A stretch of DNA of 64,000 nucleotides from Pseudomonas siliginis (GTDB taxonomy: Bacteria > Pseudomonadota > Gammaproteobacteria > Pseudomonadales > Pseudomonadaceae), in assembly GCF_019145195.1 (NCBI RefSeq), contig NZ_JAHSTW010000010.1:1-64000 (forward strand), written 5' to 3'. Positions 26,326 through 35,554 of this stretch are shown piece by piece; the first letter of the stretch is position 1, and every line of letters starts with the position of its first letter. The position numbers and the translations under genes were made by a program. Under the pieces are notes generated by a model that was given only the letters and a program-made list of their open reading frames with translations, ran no database searches and was not told the origin of the DNA.

Positions 26326-26577
26326 TCAGGCCGCAGCCTTGGCAGATTCCTTCAACAACTGAGCAACGCGCTCAGAAGGTTGTGCACCAACGCTCAGCCA
26401 GTAGGCAACGCGCTCTTGGTTCACGGACAGACGGATTTCCTGACCACGGGCAACAGGGTTGAAGAAACCAACCTGTTCTTTGTGGGAGCCGTCACGCGGG
26501 TTACGCGAGTCGGTTACGGTCAGGTGGTAAAACGGGCGCTTTTTGGAGCCGCCAAGGGCAAGACGGATTGTTAGCAT
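26326..26577 (-). CDS. rpsP: 30S ribosomal protein S16
   Basis: An 83-residue S16, with MLTIRLALGGSKKRPFYHL at the start and FFNPVARGQEIRLSVNQERV in the middle. It is the first gene of the operon and carries a recognisable sigma-70 promoter upstream. Confidence 0.98.
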   Translation of the reverse strand: MLTIRLALGGSKKRPFYHLTVTDSRNPRDGSHKEQVGFFNPVARGQEIRLSVNQERVAYWLSVGAQPSERVAQLLKESAKAAA

Positions 26578-26649
26578 GTGAACATCGTTCCTGTAGTCGG
26601 TGCTGCAAATCTAAATGCACAGCGGGCATGGGTGCCCGAAAGGCCGCAT

Positions 26650-26677
26650 ATTCTAAGGAATATCCGGACTTTTGCAA
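26650..26677 (-). promoter_or_regulatory. Probable sigma-70 promoter of the rpsP operon
   Basis: On the minus strand TTGCAA (26677-26672) is followed, after 16 bases, by TAGAAT (26655-26650), about 73 bases before the rpsP start. A GGGCATGGGTGCCC hairpin lies in the leader. This is a match by eye only. Confidence 0.55.
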
Positions 26678-26826
26678 ATGACTTTTTCCGGCGCCCATGG
26701 CATGCCGTGCAGATTTGCATAGAGAGCCGTCGATAAAAACGGCCAGTCAGCTCCCGCCGAGTGCGGGTTTGCTGTTGATCCTGCGTCCTTGCAGGGTCTG
26801 CGCCGGTGCGACGACCGGCGAAGTCT

Positions 26827-28203
26827 TTACATTTTCGGCATGCCGCCGCCGGGCAACATACCGCCCATGCCGCGCATCATTTTTGCCATACCGCCCTTGG
26901 CGGTGAATTTCTTCATCATCTTCTGCATCTGCTTGTGCTGCTTGATCAAGCGGCCGATGTCCTGCACCTGCGTGCCGGAACCCATGGCGATCCGGCGCTT
27001 GCGCGAACCGCTGATCAGCTCAGGGTCGCGGCGCTCGGCCGGGGTCATGGAATTGATGATGGCTTCCATCTGCTTGAATTGCTTCTCTGCGGCGTTCTGG
27101 GCATTGCCCATCTGCGACAGGTTGACGCCACCGATGCTCGGCAGTTTGTCCATGAGGCCGCCGAGGCCGCCCATGTTCTTCATCTGTTGCAGCTGATCGC
27201 GGAAGTCTTCGAGGTCGAAGCCCTTGCCCTTTTTCAGCTTCTTGGCCAGTTTGTCGGCCTTGTCCTTGTCGAGGGTCGCTTCAGCCTGTTCGATCAGGCT
27301 GAGCACGTCGCCCATGCCAAGAATCCGCGAGGCGATACGCTCAGGGTGGAACGGATCGAGCGCTTCGCTCTTCTCGCCCATACCGATGAACTTGATCGGC
27401 TTGCCGGTGATGGCGCGCACCGACAGCGCGGCACCGCCACGGGCGTCGCCGTCGACCTTGGTCAGGATCACACCGGTCAGCGGCAGCGCATCGCCGAAGG
27501 CCTTGGCCGTGTTGGCGGCGTCCTGACCGGTCATGGCGTCGACCACGAACAGGGTTTCAACCGGGTTGATCGCAGCGTGCAGCGCCTTGATCTCGCCCAT
27601 CATCTCTTCGTCGATGTGCAGACGACCGGCGGTGTCGACGATGACCACGTCGATGAATTTCAGTTTGGCTTCTTTAATAGCCGCATTGGCGATGTCGACC
27701 GGCTTCTGGCTCAGGTCGGACGGGAAGAACGTCACGCCGATGTCGTTGGCCAGGGTTTCCAGCTGCTTGATCGCGGCCGGACGGTAAATGTCCGCAGACA
27801 CGACCATGACCGACTTCTTCTTGCGCTCTTTAAGGAAGCGCGCCAGCTTACCGGCAGTGGTGGTTTTACCCGCGCCCTGCAAACCGGCCATCAGAATCAC
27901 GGCTGGCGGAACGGCACTCAGGTTGAGGTCTTCGTTGGCCGCGCCCATCAGGCTTTCGAGTTCGGCCTGGACGATCTTCACGAACGCCTGGCCCGGCGTC
28001 AGGCTGCGCGACACCTCGGTGCCGACAGCGCGCTCCTTGACCGAATTGACGAAGTCCTTGACCACCGGCAATGCGACGTCAGCTTCGAGCAACGCCATGC
28101 GCACTTCACGCAGGGTGTCTTTGATATTGTCCTCGGTCAGCTTGGCCTTGCCGGTGACATGGCGCAGCGTCTGCGAGAGACGGTCGGTTAAGTTTTCAAA
28201 CAT
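26827..28203 (-). CDS. ffh: Signal recognition particle protein Ffh
   Basis: A 458-residue SRP54 homologue that binds signal sequences and 4.5S RNA for co-translational membrane targeting. It has an N domain (FENLTDRLSQTLRHVTGKAK), a G domain with MAGLQGAGKTTTAGKLARFL, DTAGRLHIDEEMM and TKVDGDARGGAALS, and a Met-rich M domain from about residue 300, with the RNA-binding region GSRKRRIAMGSG. The C-terminus is a Met/Gly-rich tail. It is divergent from ypjD. Confidence 0.97.
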   Translation of the reverse strand: MFENLTDRLSQTLRHVTGKAKLTEDNIKDTLREVRMALLEADVALPVVKDFVNSVKERAVGTEVSRSLTPGQAFVKIVQAELESLMGAANEDLNLSAVPPAVILMAGLQGAGKTTTAGKLARFLKERKKKSVMVVSADIYRPAAIKQLETLANDIGVTFFPSDLSQKPVDIANAAIKEAKLKFIDVVIVDTAGRLHIDEEMMGEIKALHAAINPVETLFVVDAMTGQDAANTAKAFGDALPLTGVILTKVDGDARGGAALSVRAITGKPIKFIGMGEKSEALDPFHPERIASRILGMGDVLSLIEQAEATLDKDKADKLAKKLKKGKGFDLEDFRDQLQQMKNMGGLGGLMDKLPSIGGVNLSQMGNAQNAAEKQFKQMEAIINSMTPAERRDPELISGSRKRRIAMGSGTQVQDIGRLIKQHKQMQKMMKKFTAKGGMAKMMRGMGGMLPGGGMPKM

Positions 28204-28413
28204 TGCGCGATCCTTTCAGGCCCTGTACGAACCGGGATAATGGCGGCCCAGACCGGAATCAACATGTGCTCGGCGAGCCTGCGGCGTGGGCAGGTCGCGG
28301 ATTATAGCGAAGACTGCGGCCGGCGGACACCTCGCCGTCAGCTTGCGGAGTCTTTCGTGCCGTGGCGGTTCTATGCCAAACTCAGCGCCTTTCGGGCTCG
28401 CCTAACAGGATTT

Positions 28414-29226
28414 ATGCTCCCCTTGTCACCCAGTTTGCTGACCACCCTCGCCGCCGCCCTGCTCTATGCCGCTGCGACCGTCTATCAAAGTACCCGCCTG
28501 GCCACCGGCGCCAAGGCGAACAAGCGCCTGCTGGTCAGCCTCGGCGTATTCGCCGTGCTCGCCCACGGCGCCAGCCTGCTCACCCATCTGTTGACCCCGA
28601 TCGGCCTCGGCCTGGACTTCTTCAGCGCGTCCAGCCTGATTGCCGCTGCGGTGATTGCCCTGACTCTGCTGGCCTGTTCGCGGATCCCGGTGGAAAACCT
28701 GCTGGTGCTGTTGTTCCCCCTGGGCGCGATCACGGTATTGCTGGCGCAGTTCGCGCCGACCGGCACAGTGCAGATCATCGATGAAGAGCCGGGCATCCTC
28801 GCGCACATTCTATTGTCGATCCTCGCCTACGGCATGTTCACCATCGCCGTGTTCCAGGCGTTGCTGCTGCTGGTTCAGGACCATCAGCTCAAGCACAAGC
28901 ACCCGTCCGGGCTGATCAAGAACTTCCCGCCCCTGCAAACCATGGAAAGCCTGCTGTTCGGCTTTCTCTGGGCCGGCTGGACGCTGCTGTCGCTGTCGCT
29001 GATTTCCGGCTGGCTGTTCGTCGAGAACCTGTTTGCCCAGCATCTGGTGCACAAGACCCTGCTGGCCTGTCTGGCGTGGATCGTCTTCAGCGTGCTGTTG
29101 TGGGGTCGCAACCGACTGGGCTGGCGCGGCCACAAGGCGATTCGCTGGACCCTCGCCGGTTTCTGCCTGCTGATGCTGGCGTACTTCGGCAGCAAACTGG
29201 TTCGTGAATACATTCTGCACATCTGA
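28414..29226 (+). CDS. ypjD: Inner-membrane protein YpjD, CcsA-like cytochrome c assembly family
   Basis: A 270-residue polytopic membrane protein with about eight hydrophobic helices, in the CcsA/CcmC-like (HemX/YpjD) family. The family's typical lumenal region is visible (DEEPGILAHILLSILAYGMF), and a conserved His is present in AHILLS and in LFAQHLVHKTLL, as expected of haem-handling relatives. ATG 28414 (MLPLSPSLL) is taken as start; the longer open frame from 28240 is GC-rich and non-hydrophobic. It is followed after 12 bases by the CorC-like gene, as in other pseudomonads. Exact role is unproven. Confidence 0.9.
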   Translation: MLPLSPSLLTTLAAALLYAAATVYQSTRLATGAKANKRLLVSLGVFAVLAHGASLLTHLLTPIGLGLDFFSASSLIAAAVIALTLLACSRIPVENLLVLLFPLGAITVLLAQFAPTGTVQIIDEEPGILAHILLSILAYGMFTIAVFQALLLLVQDHQLKHKHPSGLIKNFPPLQTMESLLFGFLWAGWTLLSLSLISGWLFVENLFAQHLVHKTLLACLAWIVFSVLLWGRNRLGWRGHKAIRWTLAGFCLLMLAYFGSKLVREYILHI

Positions 29227-29238
29227 CGGGCGGCATAA

Positions 29239-30480
29239 ATGGACGGTTTGCCCATAGGGCCGATGCTCGCGGTATTTGTCCTGCTGATCTTATGGTCAGG
29301 GCTGTTTACCGCCGTCGAAATCGCGCAGCAGCACCTGCTCGCGCAACGTATCGCTTCGCGCGCCAGCGATAAACCGCTGGCGAAGCTGAGCTTCCCGCTC
29401 GACAGCCTGATCCTCTGCAATACCCTGTGCCGCGCTCTCGCGGTGATCATCGCGACGCTGCTGGCGATTTTTCTCTGCGAAGAAAATGGCCCGTGGGCGG
29501 CCTGCCTTGGCGCCGGTGCCATCCTGCTGGTGTTCGCCGATTATTTCCCACGCACCGTGGCCCGGCGCTATCCCGACGCCGTGCTGGCGTTCGGCAATGC
29601 CCTGCTGACCGTGCCGATGAAAATCGTCTACCCGTTCGCGTGGCTGTTCAGCCGGGTCAGCGCTTTGTTGATGACCCCGTTCACGCGCAAGGCTCAGGTG
29701 GTGCAACAGAGCGAGGACGAGTTGCCGGCCGATCACGATGATGATCCCGAACATCCGGTCCGCGCCCACCCGGTGTCGGGCATTCATGCGCTGGACAACA
29801 TCACGGTCAACGACATTCTGGTGCCGCGCAGTGACGTCGACGGCATCAACCTCGACGATTCGATCGAAGAGATCATCGAGCAACTGCGCGAGAACAAGCG
29901 CACGCGTCTGCCGGTGTTTCACAGTGACATCAATCAGGTAGAAGCGGTGCTCAACACCCGCCAGATCGGCCATTTGCTGAGCAACGGTGGATTGACCCGC
30001 GAGGCACTGCTGGCCGCCAGCTACGAGCCCTACTTCGTCCCGGAAAGCACGCCGCTGCAACTGCAACTGCTGAACTTCCACAAACAGCAACGCCGTCTCG
30101 GCATGGTCGTCGATGAATACGGCGAAGTGCTGGGCATCGTCACGCTTGAAGACATTCTCGAAGAAATCGTCGGCGAATTCGAAAGCGAGCACAGCCTCGA
30201 CAACCCGCACATCCATCCCCAGGCCGACGGGCGTATGGTGATCGATGGTGCAGCATCGATCCGCGACCTGAACAAGTGCCTGGGCTGGCACCTGCCGAGC
30301 GACGGGCCGAAGACCCTGAACGGCCTGGTCACCGAAGCGCTGGAAACCATTCCGGAAAGCGCGGTGTGCCTGAAGATCGGGCGTTATCGACTGGAAATCC
30401 TCGAGACCGAGGAGAACCGGGTGAGCAAGGTGTTGATCTGGCTGACCTCATCGGTGCCTGCTCTGATGCCTGCTCGATAA
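29239..30480 (+). CDS. HlyC/CorC family membrane protein (CNNM, CBS pair)
   Basis: A 413-residue protein with an N-terminal CNNM/DUF21 membrane domain (helices near 8-28, 65-90, 95-112 and 120-145), a tandem CBS domain from about residue 185 (NITVNDILVPRSDVDGINLD and LGMVVDEYGEVLGIVTLEDI), and a C-terminal CorC_HlyC domain (DGRMVIDGAASIRDLNKCLG). Relatives take part in Mg2+/Co2+ efflux or resistance. Transport by this one is inferred. It forms a likely operon with ypjD. Confidence 0.92.
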   Translation: MDGLPIGPMLAVFVLLILWSGLFTAVEIAQQHLLAQRIASRASDKPLAKLSFPLDSLILCNTLCRALAVIIATLLAIFLCEENGPWAACLGAGAILLVFADYFPRTVARRYPDAVLAFGNALLTVPMKIVYPFAWLFSRVSALLMTPFTRKAQVVQQSEDELPADHDDDPEHPVRAHPVSGIHALDNITVNDILVPRSDVDGINLDDSIEEIIEQLRENKRTRLPVFHSDINQVEAVLNTRQIGHLLSNGGLTREALLAASYEPYFVPESTPLQLQLLNFHKQQRRLGMVVDEYGEVLGIVTLEDILEEIVGEFESEHSLDNPHIHPQADGRMVIDGAASIRDLNKCLGWHLPSDGPKTLNGLVTEALETIPESAVCLKIGRYRLEILETEENRVSKVLIWLTSSVPALMPAR

Positions 30481-30497
30481 AGCTGCATTGTTTGCGC

Positions 30498-30527
30498 TTG
30501 TTTGATCGTTAGCCCCCTTCCTATAAT
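30498..30527 (+). promoter_or_regulatory. Candidate promoter for the MHS transporter
   Basis: A perfect TATAAT (30522-30527) is preceded by TTGTTT 18 bases upstream. The start codon is 165 bases downstream, after a short GGCGCTTACCCAAGCGCC hairpin. The -35 match is weak. Confidence 0.4.
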
Positions 30528-30691
30528 CGAGGCGCTTACCCAAGCGCCGTCGATCCCTGTGCCTACCCGGCACTGCCCGGATCCTGACTGTTTCCGCTGC
30601 AAACCGACGACTGTTCCTACTCGAAACAGCGCTCGCGCCCTACCCCACATCCCTGGGTGTTCGACCATAATAATTCGCTCCACTGGAGCTC

Positions 30692-32029
30692 ATGACTGTC
30701 AGGGATCACCGCATGACGACCCATACCGCTTACAGCGAAACCGCGCCTGCCCAGCCGACCAATTCCGCCACCCGCGTGGCCACGGCAAGCTTCATCGGCA
30801 CCGCCATCGAGTTCTACGACTTCTACGTTTATGCCACTGCTGCGGCGCTGGTGATCGGGCCGGTGTTCTTTCCGCAGACCTCCGGCACGGCGCAGATGCT
30901 TTCCGCTTTTCTCACTTTCGGCATTGCCTTCCTCGCCCGACCACTGGGTTCGGCACTGTTTGGCCACTTCGGCGACCGCATCGGGCGCAAGTCGACGCTG
31001 GTCGCCTCGCTGCTGTTGATGGGCGTGTGCACCACCTTGATTGGCGTGTTGCCGGGCTACGACAGCATTGGTGCCTGGGCGCCGATTCTGCTGTGCGTGC
31101 TGCGTTTCGGTCAGGGCCTGGGCCTGGGCGGCGAATGGGGCGGTGCGGCGCTGCTGGCTACGGAGAACGCGCCGAAGGGCAAGCGCGCGTGGTTCGGCAT
31201 GTTCCCGCAGCTCGGCCCATCGATTGGTTTTCTTGCGGCCAACGGTCTGTTCCTGACCCTGGCGATGACGCTGGATGATGAACAGTTTCGCAGCTGGGGC
31301 TGGCGCATTCCGTTTCTGCTCAGCGCGGCGCTGGTGATGGTCGGCCTGTATGTGCGCCTCAAGCTGCATGAAACGCCAGTGTTCGCCAATGCGATCGCCC
31401 GTCACGAGCGAGTGAAAGTGCCGCTGGTGGAGTTGTTCAGCCAATACTGGGCGCCGACCCTGCTCGGTGCGGCGGCGATGGTGGTGTGCTATGCGCTGTT
31501 CTATATATCGACGGTGTTTTCCCTGAGCTACGGCGTGGCCACGCTGGGTTATAGCCGCGAAACGTTCCTCGGCCTGCTGTGCTTTGCCGTGTTGTTCATG
31601 GCTGCAGCGACGCCATTATCCGCTTGGGCCAGCGACCGTTACGGGCGCAAACCGGTGCTGATCATCGGTGGCGTGCTGGCGATTCTGTCCGGATTCCTGA
31701 TGGAACCGTTGCTGACGCAGGGCTCGACCTGGGGCGTGGCGCTGTTTCTGTGCATCGAGTTGTTTTTGATGGGCGTGACATTCGCACCGATGGGCGCGCT
31801 GTTGCCTGAGCTGTTTCCGACCCACGTGCGTTATACCGGCGCTTCAGCGGCGTACAACCTGGGCGGCATCGTCGGGGCCTCGGCGGCGCCGTTCTTTGCG
31901 CAGAAACTGGTGGCGATGGGCGGGTTGAGCTATGTCGGCGGGTATGTGTCGGCGGCAGCGGTGTTGAGTCTGATTGCGGTGTTGTGCTTGAAGGAGACGC
32001 GCAATAACGATCTGAATCAGGTTGCCTGA
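30692..32029 (+). CDS. MFS transporter, metabolite:H+ symporter (MHS) family
   Basis: A 445-residue, 12-helix major facilitator of the MHS family (relatives of KgtP, ProP, ShiA). Seen: the family entry SFIGTAIEFYDFYVYATAAA in helix 1, LARPLGSALFGHFGDRIGRK (loop 2-3 motif), RFGQGLGLGGEWGGAALLA in helix 4, and ASDRYGRKPVLIIGG in the loop between helices 8 and 9. The substrate is probably a carboxylate or similar metabolite but cannot be named. ATG 30692 has GGAG five bases upstream; ATG 30713 with AGGGA is an alternative. Confidence 0.93.
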   Translation: MTVRDHRMTTHTAYSETAPAQPTNSATRVATASFIGTAIEFYDFYVYATAAALVIGPVFFPQTSGTAQMLSAFLTFGIAFLARPLGSALFGHFGDRIGRKSTLVASLLLMGVCTTLIGVLPGYDSIGAWAPILLCVLRFGQGLGLGGEWGGAALLATENAPKGKRAWFGMFPQLGPSIGFLAANGLFLTLAMTLDDEQFRSWGWRIPFLLSAALVMVGLYVRLKLHETPVFANAIARHERVKVPLVELFSQYWAPTLLGAAAMVVCYALFYISTVFSLSYGVATLGYSRETFLGLLCFAVLFMAAATPLSAWASDRYGRKPVLIIGGVLAILSGFLMEPLLTQGSTWGVALFLCIELFLMGVTFAPMGALLPELFPTHVRYTGASAAYNLGGIVGASAAPFFAQKLVAMGGLSYVGGYVSAAAVLSLIAVLCLKETRNNDLNQVA

Positions 32030-32044
32030 CAGAAGATCAAGAGC

Positions 32045-32108
32045 TTCGCGAGCAGGCTCGCTCCCACAGGAAAATGCATTCCAAATGTGGGGGCGAGCCT
32101 GCTCGCGA
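32045..32108. repeat. REP-like inverted pair (family A)
   Basis: Inverted copies of GCGAGCAGGCTCGCTCCCAC, between the convergent MHS transporter and purT. The right copy carries a G-for-A change (GGGGGCGAGC). Confidence 0.9.
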
Positions 32109-32127
32109 ATAGCTGCCGCGACCCGGT

Positions 32128-33309
32128 TTACAGCTCGACAACAACCGCCTGCGACGCACGGGTCGCTTTGCCGCGAGCAGCCTCGATCGACTCATCCCGC
32201 GCCAGCGCCACGCCCATGCGGCGCTGGCCGTTTACTTCCGGCTTGCCGAACAGACGCAGCGCGGTGTCCGGCTCGCTCAGCGCAGCGCCCAGATTGGCGA
32301 ATGCAGTCTGGGTCGACTGGCCTTCAACCAGAATCACTGCCGACGCCGACGGGCCGAACTGACGGATCAGCGGTACCGGCAGACCGAGAATGGCGCGGGC
32401 ATGCAGGGCGAATTGCGACAGGTCCTGAGAAATCAGCGTGACCAGACCGGTGTCATGCGGCCGTGGCGAGACTTCGCTGAACCACACCTGATCACCTTTG
32501 ATGAACAGCTCGACGCCGAACAGACCACGGCCACCCAGCGCTTCCGTCACAGCTTTGGCAACGCGCTCGGATTCAGCCAGAGCAATCGGGCTCATGGCCT
32601 GCGGCTGCCAGGATTCCTGATAGTCGCCCTTCTCCTGACGGTGACCGACCGGTGCGCAGAACGTGGTGCCGCCAATGTGGCGCACGGTCAGCAGGGTGAT
32701 TTCGTAATCGAAATCGATGAAGCCTTCGATGATCACCCGACCTTTGCCGGCGCGACCGCCCTCTTGCGCGTAATCCCAGGCTTTTTGCACATCATCGGCG
32801 CTGCGCAGCAGGCTCTGACCCTTGCCCGACGAACTCATTACCGGCTTGACCACGCAGGGGAAACCCAGGTCCTGAACGGCTTTGCTGTAGTCCTCGAAGG
32901 TGTCGGCAAAGTGGTACGGCGAGGTCGGCAGGTCCAGCTCTTCGGCAGCCAGACGACGGATGCCTTCGCGGTTCATGGTCAACTGCGCCGCACGCGCGGT
33001 CGGAATCACGGTGAAGCCTTCGGCTTCCAGCTCGACCAGCGTGGCGGTGGCGATGGCTTCGATTTCCGGCACGATGAAGTGCGGCTTCTCGGCTTCGATC
33101 ACTGCACGCAGGGCGGCGCCGTCGAGCATGTTGATCACGTGGCTGCGATGGGCGACTTGCATGGCCGGCGCGTTGGCGTAGCGGTCGACGGCAATCACTT
33201 CAACGCCCAGGCGCTGCAGTTCGATTACCACTTCCTTGCCCAACTCACCACAGCCACACAGCAATACGCGGGTCGCGGTTGGCGACAATGGAGTTCCGAT
33301 ACGGGTCAT
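32128..33309 (-). CDS. purT: Formate-dependent phosphoribosylglycinamide formyltransferase PurT
   Basis: A 393-residue ATP-grasp enzyme that uses formate and ATP to formylate GAR in purine synthesis, a folate-independent alternative to PurN. Seen: RVLLCGCGELGKEVVIELQR at the start, VVKPVMSSSGKGQSLL (ATP-binding loop), KGRVIIEGFIDFDYEITLLT, APVGHRQEKGDYQESWQPQ, and LFIKGDQVWFSEVSPRPHDT. Length matches the family. It is a single gene. Confidence 0.97.
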   Translation of the reverse strand: MTRIGTPLSPTATRVLLCGCGELGKEVVIELQRLGVEVIAVDRYANAPAMQVAHRSHVINMLDGAALRAVIEAEKPHFIVPEIEAIATATLVELEAEGFTVIPTARAAQLTMNREGIRRLAAEELDLPTSPYHFADTFEDYSKAVQDLGFPCVVKPVMSSSGKGQSLLRSADDVQKAWDYAQEGGRAGKGRVIIEGFIDFDYEITLLTVRHIGGTTFCAPVGHRQEKGDYQESWQPQAMSPIALAESERVAKAVTEALGGRGLFGVELFIKGDQVWFSEVSPRPHDTGLVTLISQDLSQFALHARAILGLPVPLIRQFGPSASAVILVEGQSTQTAFANLGAALSEPDTALRLFGKPEVNGQRRMGVALARDESIEAARGKATRASQAVVVEL

Positions 33310-33409
33310 CTCAGGTCCTCAAAGGAAGCGGATCATCGAGGAAAGCCACGCAAGTGCGCTTTCCATGGGGAGAAAGCGCGGCATTTTACATGAACCCGAG
33401 GGTTTGGCT

Positions 33410-33877
33410 TCAGCTGGCGACAGCCTGTTTGCGATCACGCCAGGCCATGATCAGCCAGACGGCGGTGACGCCGGCGAACTTCGAGGCCAACGCGGTGATG
33501 ATCACCGGCGGCGTCAATGCGTCGATCATGCCGAAAAAGATGAAGGTATCCAGCGGAATGCTCAGCGCCGAACTGATCCATAAACGGTCGCGCAATGGCC
33601 GCTTGGTGATGCTGAACACCAGCCAATCGATGCACTCGGAGACCGCGAACGCCGTGGCGCTGGCCAGCGCGATGGAAGGGTCGGACGTGATGTAGGAAAG
33701 CACCAGCGCCGCCAGCATCGCCACGATCGCGCCGTGACCGAAGCGCGTTTGCACCATGTCGCGCAGCACGAACACCAGCCCGCCCCAGGCCGACCAGATG
33801 ATGTCCAGGTGCGGTGCGGTGGAAAAGGCGAAGTTGATCAGCACGACGCTGCTGATGTAGGCGATGAGGAAGATCAT
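33410..33877 (-). CDS. VUT family protein (YhhQ-like, putative queuosine-precursor transporter)
   Basis: A 155-residue protein with about five membrane helices (IFLIAYISSVVLINFAF, IVAMLAALVLSYI, LDTFIFFGMIDAL, VTAVWLIMAW). The LRDMVQTRFGHGAIVAML and SALSIPLDTFIFFG segments fit the VUT/DUF165 family, whose best-studied member YhhQ imports queuosine precursors. It is shorter than YhhQ (about 220), so substrate assignment is uncertain. No riboswitch was recognised upstream. Confidence 0.78.
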   Translation of the reverse strand: MIFLIAYISSVVLINFAFSTAPHLDIIWSAWGGLVFVLRDMVQTRFGHGAIVAMLAALVLSYITSDPSIALASATAFAVSECIDWLVFSITKRPLRDRLWISSALSIPLDTFIFFGMIDALTPPVIITALASKFAGVTAVWLIMAWRDRKQAVAS

Positions 33878-33957
33878 GGGGGCGGCCTGTAAATGTGGCG
33901 CACAGGTTACTTGAGCGCTGGTATTGCGCCAATAGGTGCGGTGACAGGACCGACGTC

Positions 33958-34022
33958 TTCGCGAGCAGGCTCGCTCCCACAGTGGAACGCATTTTCAAGG
34001 TGGGAGCGAGCCTGCTCGCGAA
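33958..34022. repeat. REP-like inverted pair (family A)
   Basis: Two inverted copies of the GCGAGCAGGCTCGCTCCCAC element, about 17 bases apart, immediately 3' of the DUF1289 gene. Confidence 0.9.
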
Positions 34023-34031
34023 AGCGGTGGT

Positions 34032-34247
34032 TCAGACGCCTGACTTCGCGGGAATCATCCAGACCAATCCACTCGCCTTCGCCCGTTCATGACACAACCC
34101 CAGCACCACGCGGCGCTCGTCATTGTTCATGCGGCCCCAGCGAGTGATCTCCGCGACCGTGCGCTGGCATCCGGTACAAACGTCATCTTCATCCAGCGCG
34201 CAAATATTCACGCACGGCGAGGCGACGGGTCGTTCAACAGTCGTCAT
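34032..34247 (-). CDS. DUF1289 protein
   Basis: A 71-residue protein with SPCVNICALDEDDVCTGCQR, the Cys-x3-Cys...Cys-x2-Cys signature of DUF1289, which probably binds a metal. The end RWGRMNNDERRVVLGLCHER is also typical. Its ATG overlaps the stop of the gamma-carbonic anhydrase gene by four bases, so the two are translationally coupled. Function is unknown. Confidence 0.9.
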   Translation of the reverse strand: MTTVERPVASPCVNICALDEDDVCTGCQRTVAEITRWGRMNNDERRVVLGLCHERAKASGLVWMIPAKSGV

Positions 34248-34768
34248 TGTTCCTGCTCGACCAGATCGCGGGCGTAACGCTGCGAGTTATGCACATAGTG
34301 CGCGGCGCTGGCTTCGAGCATCTTCTTTTGCGCCTCGGTCAGTTCACGCACGACCTTGCCCGGCGAGCCCATCACCAGCGAACCGTCGGGAATTTCCTTG
34401 CCTTCGCCGATCAGGGAATTGGCGCCGATGATGCAGTTCTTGCCGATCTTCGCGCCATTGAGAATCACCGCGTTGATACCGATCAGGCTGTAATCGCCGA
34501 CCGTGCAGCCGTGGAGCATCGCGTTGTGGCCGATGGTCACGCCGGTACCGATGGTCAGTGGATAGCCCATGTCGGTGTGCATCACCGTGCCGTCCTGCAC
34601 GTTGCTGTTCTTGCCGATGAGGATCAGTTCGTTGTCGCCGCGCAATACGGCGTTGAACCAGACGTTGGCGCCCTCTTCCAGGCGAACCTTGCCCACCAGC
34701 ACGGCATTGGGCGCGACCCAGCTCTGTGGATGGGTTTCGACACGGGCGTCGCCCAGGCGGTATTTCAT
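34244..34768 (-). CDS. Gamma-carbonic anhydrase family protein
   Basis: A 174-residue left-handed beta-helix protein (hexapeptide repeats from VAPNAVLVGKVRLEEGANVW). It has the family's metal-site histidines in DGTVMHTDMGYPL and VTIGHNAMLHGCTVGDYSL. Homologues (YrdA/PaaY/CaiE type) may hydrate CO2 or act as thioesterases; most are uncharacterised. ATG 34768 (MKYRLGDARV) is preferred because GAGGAAAA precedes it. It is coupled to DUF1289 downstream. Confidence 0.92.
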   Translation of the reverse strand: MKYRLGDARVETHPQSWVAPNAVLVGKVRLEEGANVWFNAVLRGDNELILIGKNSNVQDGTVMHTDMGYPLTIGTGVTIGHNAMLHGCTVGDYSLIGINAVILNGAKIGKNCIIGANSLIGEGKEIPDGSLVMGSPGKVVRELTEAQKKMLEASAAHYVHNSQRYARDLVEQEQ

Positions 34769-34807
34769 CTTGTTTTCCTCAGGGCTCACGGCCGTTCGAA
34801 CGACGGC

Positions 34808-35407
34808 TCAGGTATCGATAAAACTTTTCGGCGGTCGGTGCAGGCTGATTTTGGCGTCATAGAGCAGGTTGATCAACTCGACGATCATGATCGCCGTCAG
34901 GCCCCAGATCTTGTACTCGCCGAAGCGATAGCTCGGCACATACCAACTGCGGCCCTGATAATCGATGCGATGGGTATGCTCGCGCGGGTCCTTGCGGAAG
35001 AATTCCAGCGGTACGCTGAAGACGGCGGCGATCTCGGCATCGTTGGGCTGGTATTCGACGAAGTCGGGAATCACGCCGACATACGGCGTTACCTTGATGC
35101 CGTGCAGGGAGATCAGCGGGCTTAGCGGGCCGATGACTTCGACCAGACCCGGTGGCAGGCCGATCTCTTCTTCGGCTTCGCGCAGCGCGGTGAATATGAG
35201 GTCCGGATCTTCCGGGTCGCGTCGCCCTCCGGGGAAGGCGACCTCGCCGCCATGGGTCGAAAGCCCGCTGGCGCGCAGGGTCAGGACCAGTTCCGGTTCG
35301 TCACTGCGGGTGATCGGCACCAGCACGGCGGCTTCGGGGAAACGTGCGTCGGTCTCCAGCGTGCGCGGTGTGTGGTTGCTTACCCTATGCAGTAGCTCGT
35401 CCAGCAT
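34808..35407 (-). CDS. Nudix hydrolase, CoA pyrophosphatase (NudL) type
   Basis: A 199-residue Nudix protein. The stretch LTLRASGLSTHGGEVAFPGG is the CoA-pyrophosphatase signature preceding the Nudix box (RRDPEDPDLIFTALREAEEEIG). It probably cleaves CoA or its derivatives to 3',5'-ADP and phosphopantetheine. It is the first gene of a set with gamma-CA and DUF1289 on the minus strand, 39 bases apart. Confidence 0.9.
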   Translation of the reverse strand: MLDELLHRVSNHTPRTLETDARFPEAAVLVPITRSDEPELVLTLRASGLSTHGGEVAFPGGRRDPEDPDLIFTALREAEEEIGLPPGLVEVIGPLSPLISLHGIKVTPYVGVIPDFVEYQPNDAEIAAVFSVPLEFFRKDPREHTHRIDYQGRSWYVPSYRFGEYKIWGLTAIMIVELINLLYDAKISLHRPPKSFIDT

Positions 35408-35554
35408 GAGTGTTCTCGATCGGTGCCTTGCTCCGCATCATGCACCAATCAAAGCGAGCGCCCAAGCCCCCGAAACCCGTCGTGTCGCGAAACGACAACT
35501 TGCCGACCGGCCCCGCTGCACGCCAAGATAGGCGCAGCATTCAGGAACCCGAGC